The notes under the pieces are model-generated. The model was not told the DNA's origin and did no database searches. It was given only the letters and a program-made list of their open reading frames with translations. From Paramicrobacterium agarici (GTDB taxonomy: Bacteria; Actinomycetota; Actinomycetes; Actinomycetales; Microbacteriaceae): 64,000 nucleotides of DNA. Both the position numbers and the translations under genes were made by a program. This document shows positions 53,345-63,758 of this stretch, piece by piece (the stretch's first letter is position 1; each line of letters begins with the position of its first letter). The DNA is taken from the NCBI RefSeq assembly GCF_002563955.1, contig NZ_PDJE01000001.1, positions 496,001 to 560,000 of the forward strand, read 5' to 3'.

Positions 53345-54121
53345 ATGTCGAGATTACTGCGCCTCGTCGCCGCGCTTGTCTTCGGGTGCATGCTCGCGCT
53401 CGCTGGCACAACAGCAGCGGCCGCGATGCCGCTGTACGTGACGATCGACGGCGAAGACGAACTCGCACTAGAGGTGGAGGCGTCCGACTCCATTCAGCAG
53501 GTCAAGCACAAGATCCGCGATCAGAGCGGCATCCCGGTCGATAACCAAACTCTCGAGTTCGCGGGAAGGACGCTCGAGGATGGCCGGACACTCGGCGACT
53601 ACAACATCCAGAGCGGGTCGACGGTGACACTTCTCGTCTCTCCTCAGTGGGTCGACATCGACCTCGCCGTGCCGGTCATCGGCGAGGAGTACATCGACGG
53701 CGTCGCCGCGCGCTACGGCGATTTGCAGTACGCGGTCACCTCCGGCGCGCTGCCGGTCGGTCTCGAACTCAACGCTGCGACGGGTGCCATCACCGGGATT
53801 GCCACCGTTGCCGGTCCCTACACTTTCACGGTGACCGCCACGAACGCGGTGAGTTCGGTGTCGCAGAGCTTCTCGGGTGAGATCGCGTCGGCGCCGATCG
53901 TCACTCCGAGTCCGACGGAGTCCGCGACAGCGGAGCCCGTCGATCCGGCTCCTCAGCCCGAGGCGACTCAGGATGCTGCGGACAGCGCCGACCTCGACGA
54001 ACCTGAACTGCCGGCAACGGGGCCCTCGCCATCGACGATGGCGCTTCTTCTCGCAGCGCTGATCTTGCTCATCGCCGGAACAATGCTCTTCGCGCGATCG
54101 AGGCGCACTCGGCCCGAGTGA
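53345..54121 (+). CDS. Secreted, LPATG-anchored protein with an N-terminal ubiquitin-like domain
   Basis: 258 residues. A signal peptide (1-27) ends in AAAAM. Residues 28-100 align without gaps to eukaryotic ubiquitin: 39 identities in the first 72 or so positions, including LEVEASD, IPxDxQxLxFAG and LEDGRTLxDYNIQ. Only Lys27 and Lys29 of ubiquitin are kept; the hydrophobic patch is lost (I44 is Glu, L8 is Asp) and the C-terminal LRGG is absent. Residues ~108-185 look like a putative Ig/cadherin-like (He_PIG) domain ([17 protein letters not shown]). A Pro/Thr/Glu linker leads to LPATG (222-226), a membrane helix and RSRRTR: a wall-sorting signal. Start ATG 53345 follows AAGGTGAG. The role is unknown; it cannot conjugate through its C-terminus. 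Confidence 0.88.
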   Translation: MSRLLRLVAALVFGCMLALAGTTAAAAMPLYVTIDGEDELALEVEASDSIQQVKHKIRDQSGIPVDNQTLEFAGRTLEDGRTLGDYNIQSGSTVTLLVSPQWVDIDLAVPVIGEEYIDGVAARYGDLQYAVTSGALPVGLELNAATGAITGIATVAGPYTFTVTATNAVSSVSQSFSGEIASAPIVTPSPTESATAEPVDPAPQPEATQDAADSADLDEPELPATGPSPSTMALLLAALILLIAGTMLFARSRRTRPE

Positions 54122-54153
54122 CCGCGACTGTCGCGTTCGACAGAGAGCCGGAG

Positions 54154-55017
54154 CTAGACGTAGAGCAGCGTACCCACGACCGTCAGAACCAGCAGCAGCA
54201 CAACGACGCCGGCAATGCCCAGCTTCTGCAGCCCCTGCTGCCTGCGCTTACGCGTTCCCACGAATACGAGGCCGAGCAGCGCCCCGGTGATGAGCCCACC
54301 GAGGTGCGCCTGCCACGCGATGTTCGTGCCGGGGATAAATCCGATCACGAGGTTGATGCCCACGAGCACGAGCAGCCCGGTCATGTTTCCGCCCAGCCGG
54401 TGCACGATCACGAGCGTCGCGCCCATGAGTCCGAAGATCGCACCTGAGGCACCCACGACGGGCTGCAGCGGGTTGTCGAGCAGCAGAACGCCCACCGACG
54501 ACCCGAAGGCCGTGATGATGTACAGCGTTGCGAATCGCCATCGCCCAATCATCGGCTCGATCATCCTGCCGAAGATCCACAGCGTGTACATGTTGAGCGC
54601 CACGTGCAGAATGAACGACTTCGAGTGCACGAGAGCGACCGTCAGCATCCGCCATGGCTCAAAGTGACCCAGCTCAGGGATGCTGTAGACGCCCGCGTAC
54701 AGCAGAGCGTCGGTGACGCCGAGTGGCAACAGCTGAAGCACGAACACCACGAGCGTCAGCGCGATGATGACGTACGTGACGGCCGGGTGTCCCGAGTCCT
54801 TGCGCATGACGCTTGAGAACCGGGACGCGGCGGCCGACTTGACCCGTGGCGCCGAGGCACGCTGCTCGCGCATGCACTCGGGGCAGATCACGCCGACGGG
54901 AGCCTGCGTCTGGCATTCCGCACAGATTGTGCGGCCGCAACGCTGGCAGAGCACGAAACTCTGACGGTCAGGATGCCGGTAGCAGAAGTTCTCGCGTCCC
55001 GTCGGGAAGGTGCTCAC
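54154..55017 (-). CDS. Rhomboid intramembrane serine protease with N-terminal zinc finger
   Basis: 287 residues. A cysteine-rich zinc-binding region occupies residues ~12-50 (CYRHP, CQRCGRTICAECQ, CPEC). Six membrane helices follow, with the catalytic Ser in GASGAIFG and His in AHLGGLITG; the HVALNMYTLW segment is the usual helix-2 motif. It cleaves membrane proteins within the bilayer. It is commonly linked with ppiA near the origin in actinobacteria. Confidence 0.93.
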   Translation of the reverse strand: MSTFPTGRENFCYRHPDRQSFVLCQRCGRTICAECQTQAPVGVICPECMREQRASAPRVKSAAASRFSSVMRKDSGHPAVTYVIIALTLVVFVLQLLPLGVTDALLYAGVYSIPELGHFEPWRMLTVALVHSKSFILHVALNMYTLWIFGRMIEPMIGRWRFATLYIITAFGSSVGVLLLDNPLQPVVGASGAIFGLMGATLVIVHRLGGNMTGLLVLVGINLVIGFIPGTNIAWQAHLGGLITGALLGLVFVGTRKRRQQGLQKLGIAGVVVLLLVLTVVGTLLYV

Positions 55018-55029
55018 GGGCCCTCTGGA

Positions 55030-55572
55030 TCAGACGTTCTCGACGTCGATGCTCTCGATGACGACGTCGTCGAGCGGACGATCGCGGGCATCTGTGGGAA
55101 CCGTCGCGAGCTTGTCGACGACCTTGCGGCTTGCGTCGTCGGCAACCTCACCGAAGATGGTGTGCTTGCCCTGCAGCCACGTGGTCGCGCCGACAGTGAT
55201 GAAGAACTGCGAGCCGTTGGTGCCCTGTCCCATGACGATTCCGGCGTTCGCCATCGCGAGCTTGTAGGGCTGCGTGAAGTCGAGTTCGGGGTTGATCTCG
55301 TCGTTGAACTGGTAGCCGGGGCCGCCGGTTCCGTTGCCGAGCGGGTCGCCGCCCTGAATCATGAAGCCCGGAATGATGCGGTGGAAGATCACGCCGTTGT
55401 AGAGGGGCGCGTTCGTCTTTGTCTCACCCGTCGACGCGTCGGTCCAGTCTTTCGAACCCGTAGCGAGTCCGATGAAGTTCTCGACAGTCTTGGGGGCGTG
55501 ATTGCCGAAGAGATTGACCTTGATGTCGCCGTAGTTGGTGTGAATCGTGGCGACAGCGGTGTGAATAGACAT
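55030..55572 (-). CDS. ppiA: Peptidyl-prolyl cis-trans isomerase, cyclophilin type
   Basis: 180 residues. NLFGNHAPKTVENFIGLA, FHRIIPGFMIQGGDP, and GTNGSQFFIT hold the active-site Arg, Phe and Gln residues of cyclophilins. No signal peptide, so cytosolic. It lies 12 bp upstream of the rhomboid gene in the same direction, a common actinobacterial pair. Confidence 0.94.
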   Translation of the reverse strand: MSIHTAVATIHTNYGDIKVNLFGNHAPKTVENFIGLATGSKDWTDASTGETKTNAPLYNGVIFHRIIPGFMIQGGDPLGNGTGGPGYQFNDEINPELDFTQPYKLAMANAGIVMGQGTNGSQFFITVGATTWLQGKHTIFGEVADDASRKVVDKLATVPTDARDRPLDDVVIESIDVENV

Positions 55573-55676
55573 ATGTCAATTCTTGCATAATGAATGCTCC
55601 ACCCCTTGTGACGCTCCCAGCCTCTCGTGACAAGATAGGGTGAGTCGTTTGTCACGAGATCAATGGAGGTCCCCCA

Positions 55677-56195
55677 GTGAGCATGACACGCAAGCGCAAG
55701 AAGCAGCTGAAGCGCCTCAAGGGTGACGCAAACGCCCTGTGGGCTGCGCAGCAGGATCTACTGGACCAGGCGAACTCCGTGGCTCGTGATGCGAGCCGCC
55801 AGCTCTCGGCGTACAGCCGTGACGAGATCGCACCCCGGCTCGCGCGAGCGTACGAAGACAAGCTGCAGCCGGTCGTTCACCGGGTGGATGCTGCCACGTA
55901 CGACGCGCGCAAGGCCGCAAAGCACAACTTCGACAAGAAGGTTCTTCCCGCTGTCGGCGGCGCGCTTGGCACGGTCATGGCTCTCGGTGACGCCGCCCGC
56001 GACGGGCGCGTCAAGGCCGCGTTCGGCAAGGTCGTCGAGCCCGAGCCGAAGAAGAAGTCCGGCGCGGGACGCGCGATTGCGCTGACCGCTGGCGTCATCG
56101 CCGCCGCAGGTGTCGCCTACGCCGTCTGGCAGACCTTCAGGGCAGACGACGAGCTGTGGGTCGCCGATGACGACGACGCGATGCCCAGCAACTGA
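55677..56195 (+). CDS. Hypothetical protein with C-terminal membrane helix
   Basis: 172 residues. Basic start MTRKRKKQLKRLKGDANALW, long helical region with coiled-coil character (~15-90), a Lys-rich linker (EPKKKSGAGR) and a membrane helix (AIALTAGVIAAAGVAYAVW) followed by an acidic tail. Start GTG 55677 with GGAGGT upstream. No family assigned. Confidence 0.75.
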   Translation: MSMTRKRKKQLKRLKGDANALWAAQQDLLDQANSVARDASRQLSAYSRDEIAPRLARAYEDKLQPVVHRVDAATYDARKAAKHNFDKKVLPAVGGALGTVMALGDAARDGRVKAAFGKVVEPEPKKKSGAGRAIALTAGVIAAAGVAYAVWQTFRADDELWVADDDDAMPSN

Positions 56196-56211
56196 GCTGA
56201 GAACTTCTGTC

Positions 56212-56247
56212 GACGAGGGGTATCGCCTGCGGGCGGTGCCCCTCGTC
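56212..56247 (+). terminator. Terminator hairpin
   Basis: GACGAGGGG (56212-56220) pairs with CCCCTCGTC (56239-56247), with further imperfect pairing inside. It lies between convergent genes. Confidence 0.6.
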
Positions 56248-56356
56248 AGCATCCGCGTGCCTGCCTTCCGGTGCATTCGCGCGGCCCAAATGTTCGCGAG
56301 AGACCATGTATCGCTGACATGAGGGCCGCATGAACGAACGGGGCGGCCGAACACGC

Positions 56357-56779
56357 TCAGTCGAGCATGCGCAGGGCAACATTGACGAGCTCGACGCGAT
56401 GCAGTGATTCGACAGCGTCGAGGTAGTGCCACTCGGCGTAGTCGGTCGACCCGTCGAGTTCATAGGTGAGAGTGCCGCCGACGACGCGGGCTCGGTACAC
56501 GATGCGCAGCGCCTGCAGTGGCCGGTCGGCACCCGCGGCAAAGCGTGCCACCGCCGGAATGATCATCGAGTCAACACCGAGAACCCCGTCGAGTTTGGCG
56601 TCGTAGCCGGTTTCTTCGCGGATCTCCCGCACCGCCGCGTCGGCGGGATGCTCACCCGGCTCGAGCCCGCCCCCGGGCAGTGTCCACGCCTGGCGACCGC
56701 CCTCGTTCCAGTGCGACAGCAGCATGCGTCCATCGTCGATGATGACGCCGTACGCGGCGACGCGCATGTCCATGCCCAT
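56357..56779 (-). CDS. NUDIX hydrolase
   Basis: 140 residues with a full Nudix box, GGGLEPGEHPADAAVREIREETGY. The substrate is a nucleoside diphosphate derivative but cannot be told. It has a bidirectional neighbour 160 bp away. Confidence 0.92.
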   Translation of the reverse strand: MGMDMRVAAYGVIIDDGRMLLSHWNEGGRQAWTLPGGGLEPGEHPADAAVREIREETGYDAKLDGVLGVDSMIIPAVARFAAGADRPLQALRIVYRARVVGGTLTYELDGSTDYAEWHYLDAVESLHRVELVNVALRMLD

Positions 56780-56875
56780 GACGAAACCCTAGCAATGCAG
56801 ATGCTGTGAGGGCAGCGCAAACGGACCGGAAGTAGCTCGGGTGCTGTGAGAGTGCCGGGCGACGTGGGACAGCCG

Positions 56876-57067
56876 TCAAGACCAGGTGATCGGCGAAGCC
56901 GAGCGGGCTCGGCAGGACAGGACAGCCGTGCACAGTCCGTCGCGCAGCTCCCCCGCCCATCGTGGACGCTGCTGTAAGAGCATCACGGCGAGCGTCGAGG
57001 TGGCGTGGCTGTGCGCCCGCGTCATTCGCACGTGGTCGACGACGAGATGCTGCTCATGCGTCAGCAT
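56876..57067 (-). CDS. Small hypothetical protein overlapping the 2TM gene
   Basis: 63 residues from ATG 57067, overlapping the last 14 bases of the 2TM gene upstream, so it could be translated by coupling. Composition looks real (LVVDHVRMTRAHSHATSTLAVMLLQQRPRW) with Trp and Met-rich helix, unlike a shadow frame. No family recognised. Moderate doubt remains. Confidence 0.4.
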   Translation of the reverse strand: MLTHEQHLVVDHVRMTRAHSHATSTLAVMLLQQRPRWAGELRDGLCTAVLSCRARSASPITWS

Positions 57068-57461
57068 CCGCGAACCCTCCACGGGCAATTGAGGCGAATG
57101 CGTGCACAAACAGACCGATGCTCCACAATCCGACCATCCAGACGAGACCACCACTGATGGAGCCGGTCCATCCCGCGAGGAATGCATGCACTGAAACGGA
57201 GCCCACGACGAGAACGAAGCTCAGAACGTGAAAGACGAAGTACGCGAACGGGCGCCTAATCAGGTTCTTGCGCATCACGCGCGCCCCGATCACGATCGTA
57301 AGCGCTGCACCCGCGAGCGCCAGCATCGACCACTGGTCGACCGTGCCATCACCGACGGTCACGACCACGACGTGGAATACAACCATCACGGCCGCGAGAA
57401 CGAGCGCATAGAGTGTCAAGCCCGCTACGAGCGAACGTTCTTCCCCTGACCGAGAGATCAT
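57054..57461 (-). CDS. 2TM-domain / hypothetical membrane protein
   Basis: 135 residues with four membrane helices; the second half (LIRRPFAYFVFHVLSFVLVVGSV, WMVGLWSIGLFVHAF) is a 2TM domain. GAGGGGAGGAAC precedes ATG 57461. A promoter with TTGACC (57542-57537) and TAGCGT (57519-57514) at 17-bp spacing lies upstream. Confidence 0.75.
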   Translation of the reverse strand: MISRSGEERSLVAGLTLYALVLAAVMVVFHVVVVTVGDGTVDQWSMLALAGAALTIVIGARVMRKNLIRRPFAYFVFHVLSFVLVVGSVSVHAFLAGWTGSISGGLVWMVGLWSIGLFVHAFASIARGGFADADA

Positions 57462-57513
57462 TGTTCCTCCCCTCATCAGCACCGGTGCGTTGTCGGAACA
57501 TGATCTTGTCCGC

Positions 57514-57542
57514 ACGCTACCAACGGCCCGATGAGGGGTCAA
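57514..57542 (-). promoter_or_regulatory. Predicted promoter of the 2TM gene
   Basis: -35 TTGACC and -10 TAGCGT separated by 17 bp on the minus strand, leaving a ~46-nt leader before ATG 57461. The further region 57543-57822 holds no gene I can support. Confidence 0.5.
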
Positions 57543-57834
57543 GGGATGTATTCAGCATCATGGACACACCTGGAACGGATTCGCTCCATCGGCAACAGGG
57601 CTTCGTGCTTCGCGGGGCCCCGACAGAACACGCGATCACCCCGCTCTCTGGCGCCGCGTTGAGAACGGCTGAGGTGAGCATCAGCCCGCCGTCACGCGTT
57701 CCGCGTTCACCGAGAATTCATCAAGCCACGCACCGATCGCGCGCAGAATCCGCGAGTAGTCGCTTCGCCTCGGTGACGAGGGAAGACGCTGCTCATGTTG
57801 CGCTTCCCACCGGGTGAGCGCCTAGGCTCGACGC

Positions 57835-59779
<1,945 letters not shown>

Positions 59780-59791
59780 TCATCTCTGTGT

Positions 59792-59842
59792 GAGAACGGT
59801 CGTTCTCGTTTCGTGGTTACGAATATAAAGAACGCTCGTTCT
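59792..59842. promoter_or_regulatory. Two TetR operators between hydrolase and regulator
   Basis: GAGAACGGTCGTTCTC (59792-59807; 7-2-7 dyad) and AGAACGCTCGTTCT (59829-59842; 6-2-6 dyad) share the half-site AGAACG. Their centres are 36 bp apart. They flank the promoter region of both genes. Confidence 0.85.
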
Positions 59843-59863
59843 CGTGTCAAGTACACTGGGGAT

Positions 59864-60430
59864 ATGAATGTAGAAGAGGCGCGTGAACGCATTCTTTCGG
59901 CAGCAGAGGATCTCTACTACCAGAAGGGGTACTCGGCCGTCGGCATGGACGAACTGCGCACGACCGCGGGCGTATCGCTGCGGCGCTTGTACGCCCTGTT
60001 CCCGTCGAAAGACGACATCATCACGGCCGTGCTCGACCGAAAGCACAGCGAGTGGGAATCGGGACTCACGGGACGGGTCGCCTCCGCGCCGGACACTGCT
60101 CGCGAACGCCTTCTCGCGATCTACGCGTACCTCGAAGAGTGGTTCACGACCGAAAGTTTTCGCGGCTGCGCATTCATCAACGCGTTCGGCGAACTGGGTG
60201 GCACGCACCCCGAGATCGCCGCGCTCGTGCGCGATCACAAGGCGTCGTTCCAGCAGTACGTGACCGCGCTTGTGCGCGACCTCGGCGCGAGCGACGATCT
60301 CGCCGCTCAACTCTCGATTCTCGCCGAGGGAGCTCAGAGCACAGCAGCGATCTCGCGAGATCCCGCGGTAGCGGGTCAGGCACGGTCGGCAGCGCAAACA
60401 CTCATCGACTCGGCGCTCGCAACAGCGTGA
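59864..60430 (+). CDS. TetR/AcrR family regulator of the hydrolase
   Basis: 188 residues with HTH at ~8-55 (ILSAAEDLYYQKGYSAVGMDELRTTAGVSLRRLYALFPSKDD). ATG lies seven bases after -10 TACACT (59852-59857), so leaderless; the longer open frame from 59426 is rejected. Together with the two operators, it probably represses itself and the hydrolase. Confidence 0.9.
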   Translation: MNVEEARERILSAAEDLYYQKGYSAVGMDELRTTAGVSLRRLYALFPSKDDIITAVLDRKHSEWESGLTGRVASAPDTARERLLAIYAYLEEWFTTESFRGCAFINAFGELGGTHPEIAALVRDHKASFQQYVTALVRDLGASDDLAAQLSILAEGAQSTAAISRDPAVAGQARSAAQTLIDSALATA

Positions 60431-60538
60431 TCGGCGGCGGGTGGCGCGCACCGCTATCGTTGAACCGACTGTCTCCCGCGATATGGTCGTCGCGAGTCTC
60501 ATTCGCGCACACGTGACCAGCATGAAGGAGCCCTTCGT

Positions 60539-61361
60539 ATGATGCAGCCCGTGACCCGCTTGAGCGGCGTCTCGTTCACCCGCAACGGAACTCACATTCT
60601 GAGCGACATTTCGTTCACGGCGCACGCGGGAGAGCACTGGGCCCTTCTCGGCCCGAATGGAGCGGGCAAGTCGACGATTCTCGGGTTCTGCGGCGCACGG
60701 ACGCACCCGACGAGCGGCACCGTCGAGATTCTCGGGCAGCGCCTCGGCCGCGTCGACATGCAGCAGCTGCGGCGCGCGATCGGGCCGTCGACCCCCGGCA
60801 TCCAGTTCGCTCTCCACTGTCGGTCACTGAGGTCGTGCTGACCGGACTCACCGGAACGATCGAGCTGCGATGCGGTGGAGTGCGTCAGCCGCAGAGACCC
60901 GCCGAGCACACGAACTGATCGACCAGGTAGGCCTCGCTGCTCGACAGGACGCCCTGTGGCCCACGCTGTCGCAAGGCGAACGGGGCCGAGCGCTCATTGC
61001 GCGCGCTCTCATCGCGGATCCCCGGCTGCTGCTGCTTGACGAGCCCACGACAGGGCTCGACGTCGCGGCGCGCGAGCAACTGCTCGAGACCATTGACGAT
61101 CTTGCCGTCACCGCACCAGATGTCGCGACCGTTCTCGTCACTCATCATCTCGAAGAACTTCCCGTTTCAACGACTCATGCTCTCGTGATTGCCCACGGCG
61201 CCATCGTCGCTGCGGGCACTGCTGATGAGGTCGTGACGTCAGGCACGATCTCCCGCGCTTTCGCGCACCCCATTCGCGTGGGGAGAGACGACGGACGATG
61301 GAGTGCGCGCACGGTGCGCAGGCAAAGCACGTCGGATGCTGCCGTAGCAGCGAGCGCGTAG
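60539..61361 (+). pseudogene. ABC transporter ATP-binding protein, two frameshifts
   Basis: Frame 1 (from 60539) has Walker A GPNGAGKST; frame 2 in the middle reads VDPRHPVRSPLSVTEVVLTGLTGTIEL; frame 3 from 60870 has the signature LSQGERGR, Walker B LLLLDEPTTGLD and the H-loop VTHHLEE. Restoring one base near 60785 and one near 60868 joins all parts into a ~274-residue ABC ATPase. So two single-base deletions lie within 85 bp. It has a good ribosome site AAGGAG. Transport substrate unknown. Confidence 0.82.
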
Positions 61362-61374
61362 ACCCGACTGCCCA

Positions 61375-61629
61375 TCAGAATCCCGTGATGGCGGGGCGCG
61401 ACGGCGTGCCGCCGTTAATGCGCGATTCCAGAGTAGTCAGACGAGCGCGGAGCCGCCGGGAACGGCGCTCGAGGTGTGCCATGCGACGCTGCTCTCGCGC
61501 CGACAACAGCATCCGCGATTCTCGCGACCACGACTCGTACTCACGGGTTCCGGGGTGACCGAGACAGGCAGACCCGGGCACCGCCGCTGCACCGCGACGT
61601 TCGATCGCGTGGAGGCTGAACTGGTCCAT
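61375..61629 (-). CDS. Small coiled-coil-like hypothetical protein
   Basis: 84 residues. The C-terminal half (REQRRMAHLERRSRRLRARLTTLESRI) has heptad-like spacing. The ribosome site GAAGGGATAGGG lies upstream of ATG 61629, and the divergent ArsR-type regulator with shared operators suggests it is a real, regulated gene. No family recognised. Confidence 0.6.
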   Translation of the reverse strand: MDQFSLHAIERRGAAAVPGSACLGHPGTREYESWSRESRMLLSAREQRRMAHLERRSRRLRARLTTLESRINGGTPSRPAITGF

Positions 61630-61647
61630 TGCCCTATCCCTTCAACG

Positions 61648-61685
61648 TGAAGCATGCGCTTCATATATCTGAAGCATACGCTTCA
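61648..61685. promoter_or_regulatory. Twin operators of the ArsR-type regulator
   Basis: TGAAGCATGCGCTTCA (61648-61663) and TGAAGCATACGCTTCA (61670-61685) differ at one base. Each has 6-bp arms around 4 bp. Centres are 22 bp apart, two helical turns, so two dimers could bind the same face. Confidence 0.85.
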
Positions 61686-61733
61686 TACTCGAGATGTCAA
61701 GGAGAATTTTCAGATCTCGCGTAGACTGGGGAC

Positions 61734-62351
61734 ATGCCTCGCAACGACCTCGATGAGCAGCTCGCAGCGGCAAGCGGCATCCCGAGTCGTCCCATACACT
61801 TGCGGGATGCCGAGGCCATACGCGTGCTCGCGCACTCCGCGCGCCAGCGGGTCGTGAATCTGCTCTTCGCCGACCAGCTTGCGCACACGTCCACGGAGCT
61901 CTCGGAGCTCACGGGACTGACCCCGAGCGCCATGAGCTACCACTTGCGCGCCCTCGAGAAGGCGGGTCTCGTTGAGCGATCGAAGCCCGACGCGAACGAT
62001 TCGCGCACCCGGCCGTGGCGGGCGGCGGGGACCTCGATCTTCATTCACGGCAGCGAGGCCGAGGGGGTATGGGAGGCCCAAGACGCTCTCACGAGCATCG
62101 CAGTGTCAGAGTTTCGCGAGCGCCTCCAAGCGGTTCGAGAACACGAGCCGTCGAGCGGCAGCTACGTGGGAATCAGCGAATCGACGCTGTGGCTCACCGA
62201 CGACGAGGCGGCGCAGTACGCAGAGGCTCTGCAGCGCGCCGAACTCAGCCTCAGGAAGTCCGGCTGGACCAACACTCCGGGTCCAGGACGGCGGCTGACC
62301 CGCGCTCTCTTCTCGCTTCTTCCCGAGACGCCGGCGAGCGATCAGAACTGA
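61734..62351 (+). CDS. ArsR-type winged-helix regulator
   Basis: 205 residues. HTH at ~30-85 (IRVLAHSARQRVVNLLFADQLAHTSTELSELTGLTPSAMSYHLRALEKAGLV) is the ArsR/winged-helix pattern; the C-terminal ~120 residues are a sensor-like domain. ATG 61734 lies seven bases after -10 TAGACT (61722-61727), so leaderless. It probably controls itself and the small gene on the other strand. Its 3' end overlaps the next gene by 10 bp. Confidence 0.85.
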   Translation: MPRNDLDEQLAAASGIPSRPIHLRDAEAIRVLAHSARQRVVNLLFADQLAHTSTELSELTGLTPSAMSYHLRALEKAGLVERSKPDANDSRTRPWRAAGTSIFIHGSEAEGVWEAQDALTSIAVSEFRERLQAVREHEPSSGSYVGISESTLWLTDDEAAQYAEALQRAELSLRKSGWTNTPGPGRRLTRALFSLLPETPASDQN

Positions 62352-62956
62352 GGCTCGCCCGTCGCCCTCACCGCGCCATGGGACGCAAACGCGCCGAGCC
62401 CGAACGCGAGAAGTGCGAACCCCGATGCCACGCCGCTCACGAGCGCGATGGCGAACGTCGCGCCGACGAGCCACAGCACGAAACCGGAGATGCCGAGCGC
62501 AGTGACGATTGCGCCCAGAACGTGAAAGCGCGCGAGCCGGAAGATCGGCGCAAGCGCAAAGAAATGCGTGCCGACGACGAAGGCGACCCACGCAACACCG
62601 AGCTCCGGGTGCCCCCAGGCCGTCAGCAGGCGGCTGCCGCCGAACAGGGCAATGGCTTCGATGGCAACGACGACCCAATACCCCCAGCCGAAGGGCGGGC
62701 GGACACCCTGCCCTCCCCCGGCGCCAGCGACATCCGAGTGGCCGGTCCCCTTCGAGCGATAGCTCCGCACACTCAGAACGATGATCGCGGCGAGCGCGCA
62801 TAGTGCGATCACCACGAGGGGAATCCGCACGACCGGCAGCGTCTCACCCGAGTTCACCCATACGAAGACGGTGCCGAAAACTCCGGCGATTTGCGCTCCG
62901 ACTTCTCGTCCACGCATGGTCGGGGTTGCGTTCGCCGCCGGTGTCTCTTCGGCCAT
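62342..62956 (-). CDS. Hypothetical membrane protein, six helices
   Basis: 204 residues with about six membrane helices. Start ATG 62956 with GGGGGAGATC upstream; the frame opens eight codons earlier. Divergent from a TetR gene with a shared operator, so probably repressed by it. No family recognised with confidence. Confidence 0.75.
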   Translation of the reverse strand: MAEETPAANATPTMRGREVGAQIAGVFGTVFVWVNSGETLPVVRIPLVVIALCALAAIIVLSVRSYRSKGTGHSDVAGAGGGQGVRPPFGWGYWVVVAIEAIALFGGSRLLTAWGHPELGVAWVAFVVGTHFFALAPIFRLARFHVLGAIVTALGISGFVLWLVGATFAIALVSGVASGFALLAFGLGAFASHGAVRATGEPQF

Positions 62957-62979
62957 GAATTGATCTCCCCCGTCTTTCA

Positions 62980-63013
62980 CTGAATTGGTTATAGTATGTT
63001 ATATCCAATTCAG
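62980..63013. promoter_or_regulatory. TetR operator
   Basis: CTGAATTGG (62980-62988) and CCAATTCAG (63005-63013) are perfect 9-bp arms around an AT-rich 16-bp centre. It lies between the six-helix protein gene and the TetR gene. Confidence 0.75.
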
Positions 63014-63043
63014 CGATGCAACCGTGATGGGCAGTTGTGATCC

Positions 63044-63679
63044 ATGGCACACCCGAGTAGAGCCACACGCGAGTACCGTTCTGCCGTACGCGAGCAGCGT
63101 GCCGCGCAGACACGAGCGGCGATTCTGGATGCTGCACGGCAGCTGTTCCGCAGCGGCGGCTTCGCGGCGACGACGGTCAACGCGATTGCCGAGCGCGCGG
63201 GGGTCTCAGCGCCGACGGTCTACGCGACCTTCGGCTCCAAGGCGAGCGTCGCGCGCGCGATCGTTGAGCAGATAGAGGAGTCGAGTCGTGCGGCGCACTG
63301 GCGCAACCGCATTGCACACGAGTCCGACCCGCACGTGATTCTGCACGCGTTCGCGCAGTGGACGGCCGAGTTCTTCAGCGCGAGCATTCCCGAACTGACA
63401 CTGGCGAGCGAGCTCACCGCCGAAGCGAGCACGATGGTTGCAGAAGGCAACGCTCGCCGGCGTGATGCCCTGACGGCGCTTGTCGGCCGACTCGCCGATC
63501 ATGCGGCGCTGCGTCCCGGCCTGTCGCAGCGCGAAGCAGTCGATCGGGTATGGATGCTGACGGGCATCGAGATGTATGTCAACGCCGTCCAGGGCTGCGG
63601 GTGGCCGATCGCGCACTACGTGTCGTGGCTCTCCGAAACGCTCGCGCAGCAGATTCTCGACCGCGGGGCCACATCCTGA
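63044..63679 (+). CDS. TetR/AcrR family regulator
   Basis: 211 residues, HTH about 22-70 (AILDAARQLFRSGGFAATTVNAIAERAGVSAPTVYATFGSK). The first ~20 residues are Arg-rich. Divergent from the six-helix membrane protein; likely its repressor. Confidence 0.88.
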   Translation: MAHPSRATREYRSAVREQRAAQTRAAILDAARQLFRSGGFAATTVNAIAERAGVSAPTVYATFGSKASVARAIVEQIEESSRAAHWRNRIAHESDPHVILHAFAQWTAEFFSASIPELTLASELTAEASTMVAEGNARRRDALTALVGRLADHAALRPGLSQREAVDRVWMLTGIEMYVNAVQGCGWPIAHYVSWLSETLAQQILDRGATS

Positions 63680-63713
63680 CGAGAACCCCGTGTGCCGGGA
63701 CCGCCGCACAGAG

Positions 63714-63744
63714 CAGTGGGCGAGCGCTGTGCGCCCGCCCACTG
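63714..63744. terminator. Terminator between convergent genes
   Basis: CAGTGGGCG (63714-63722) and CGCCCACTG (63736-63744) are perfect 9-bp arms. Confidence 0.7.
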
Positions 63745-63758
63745 GTTCCGCCTCAACG

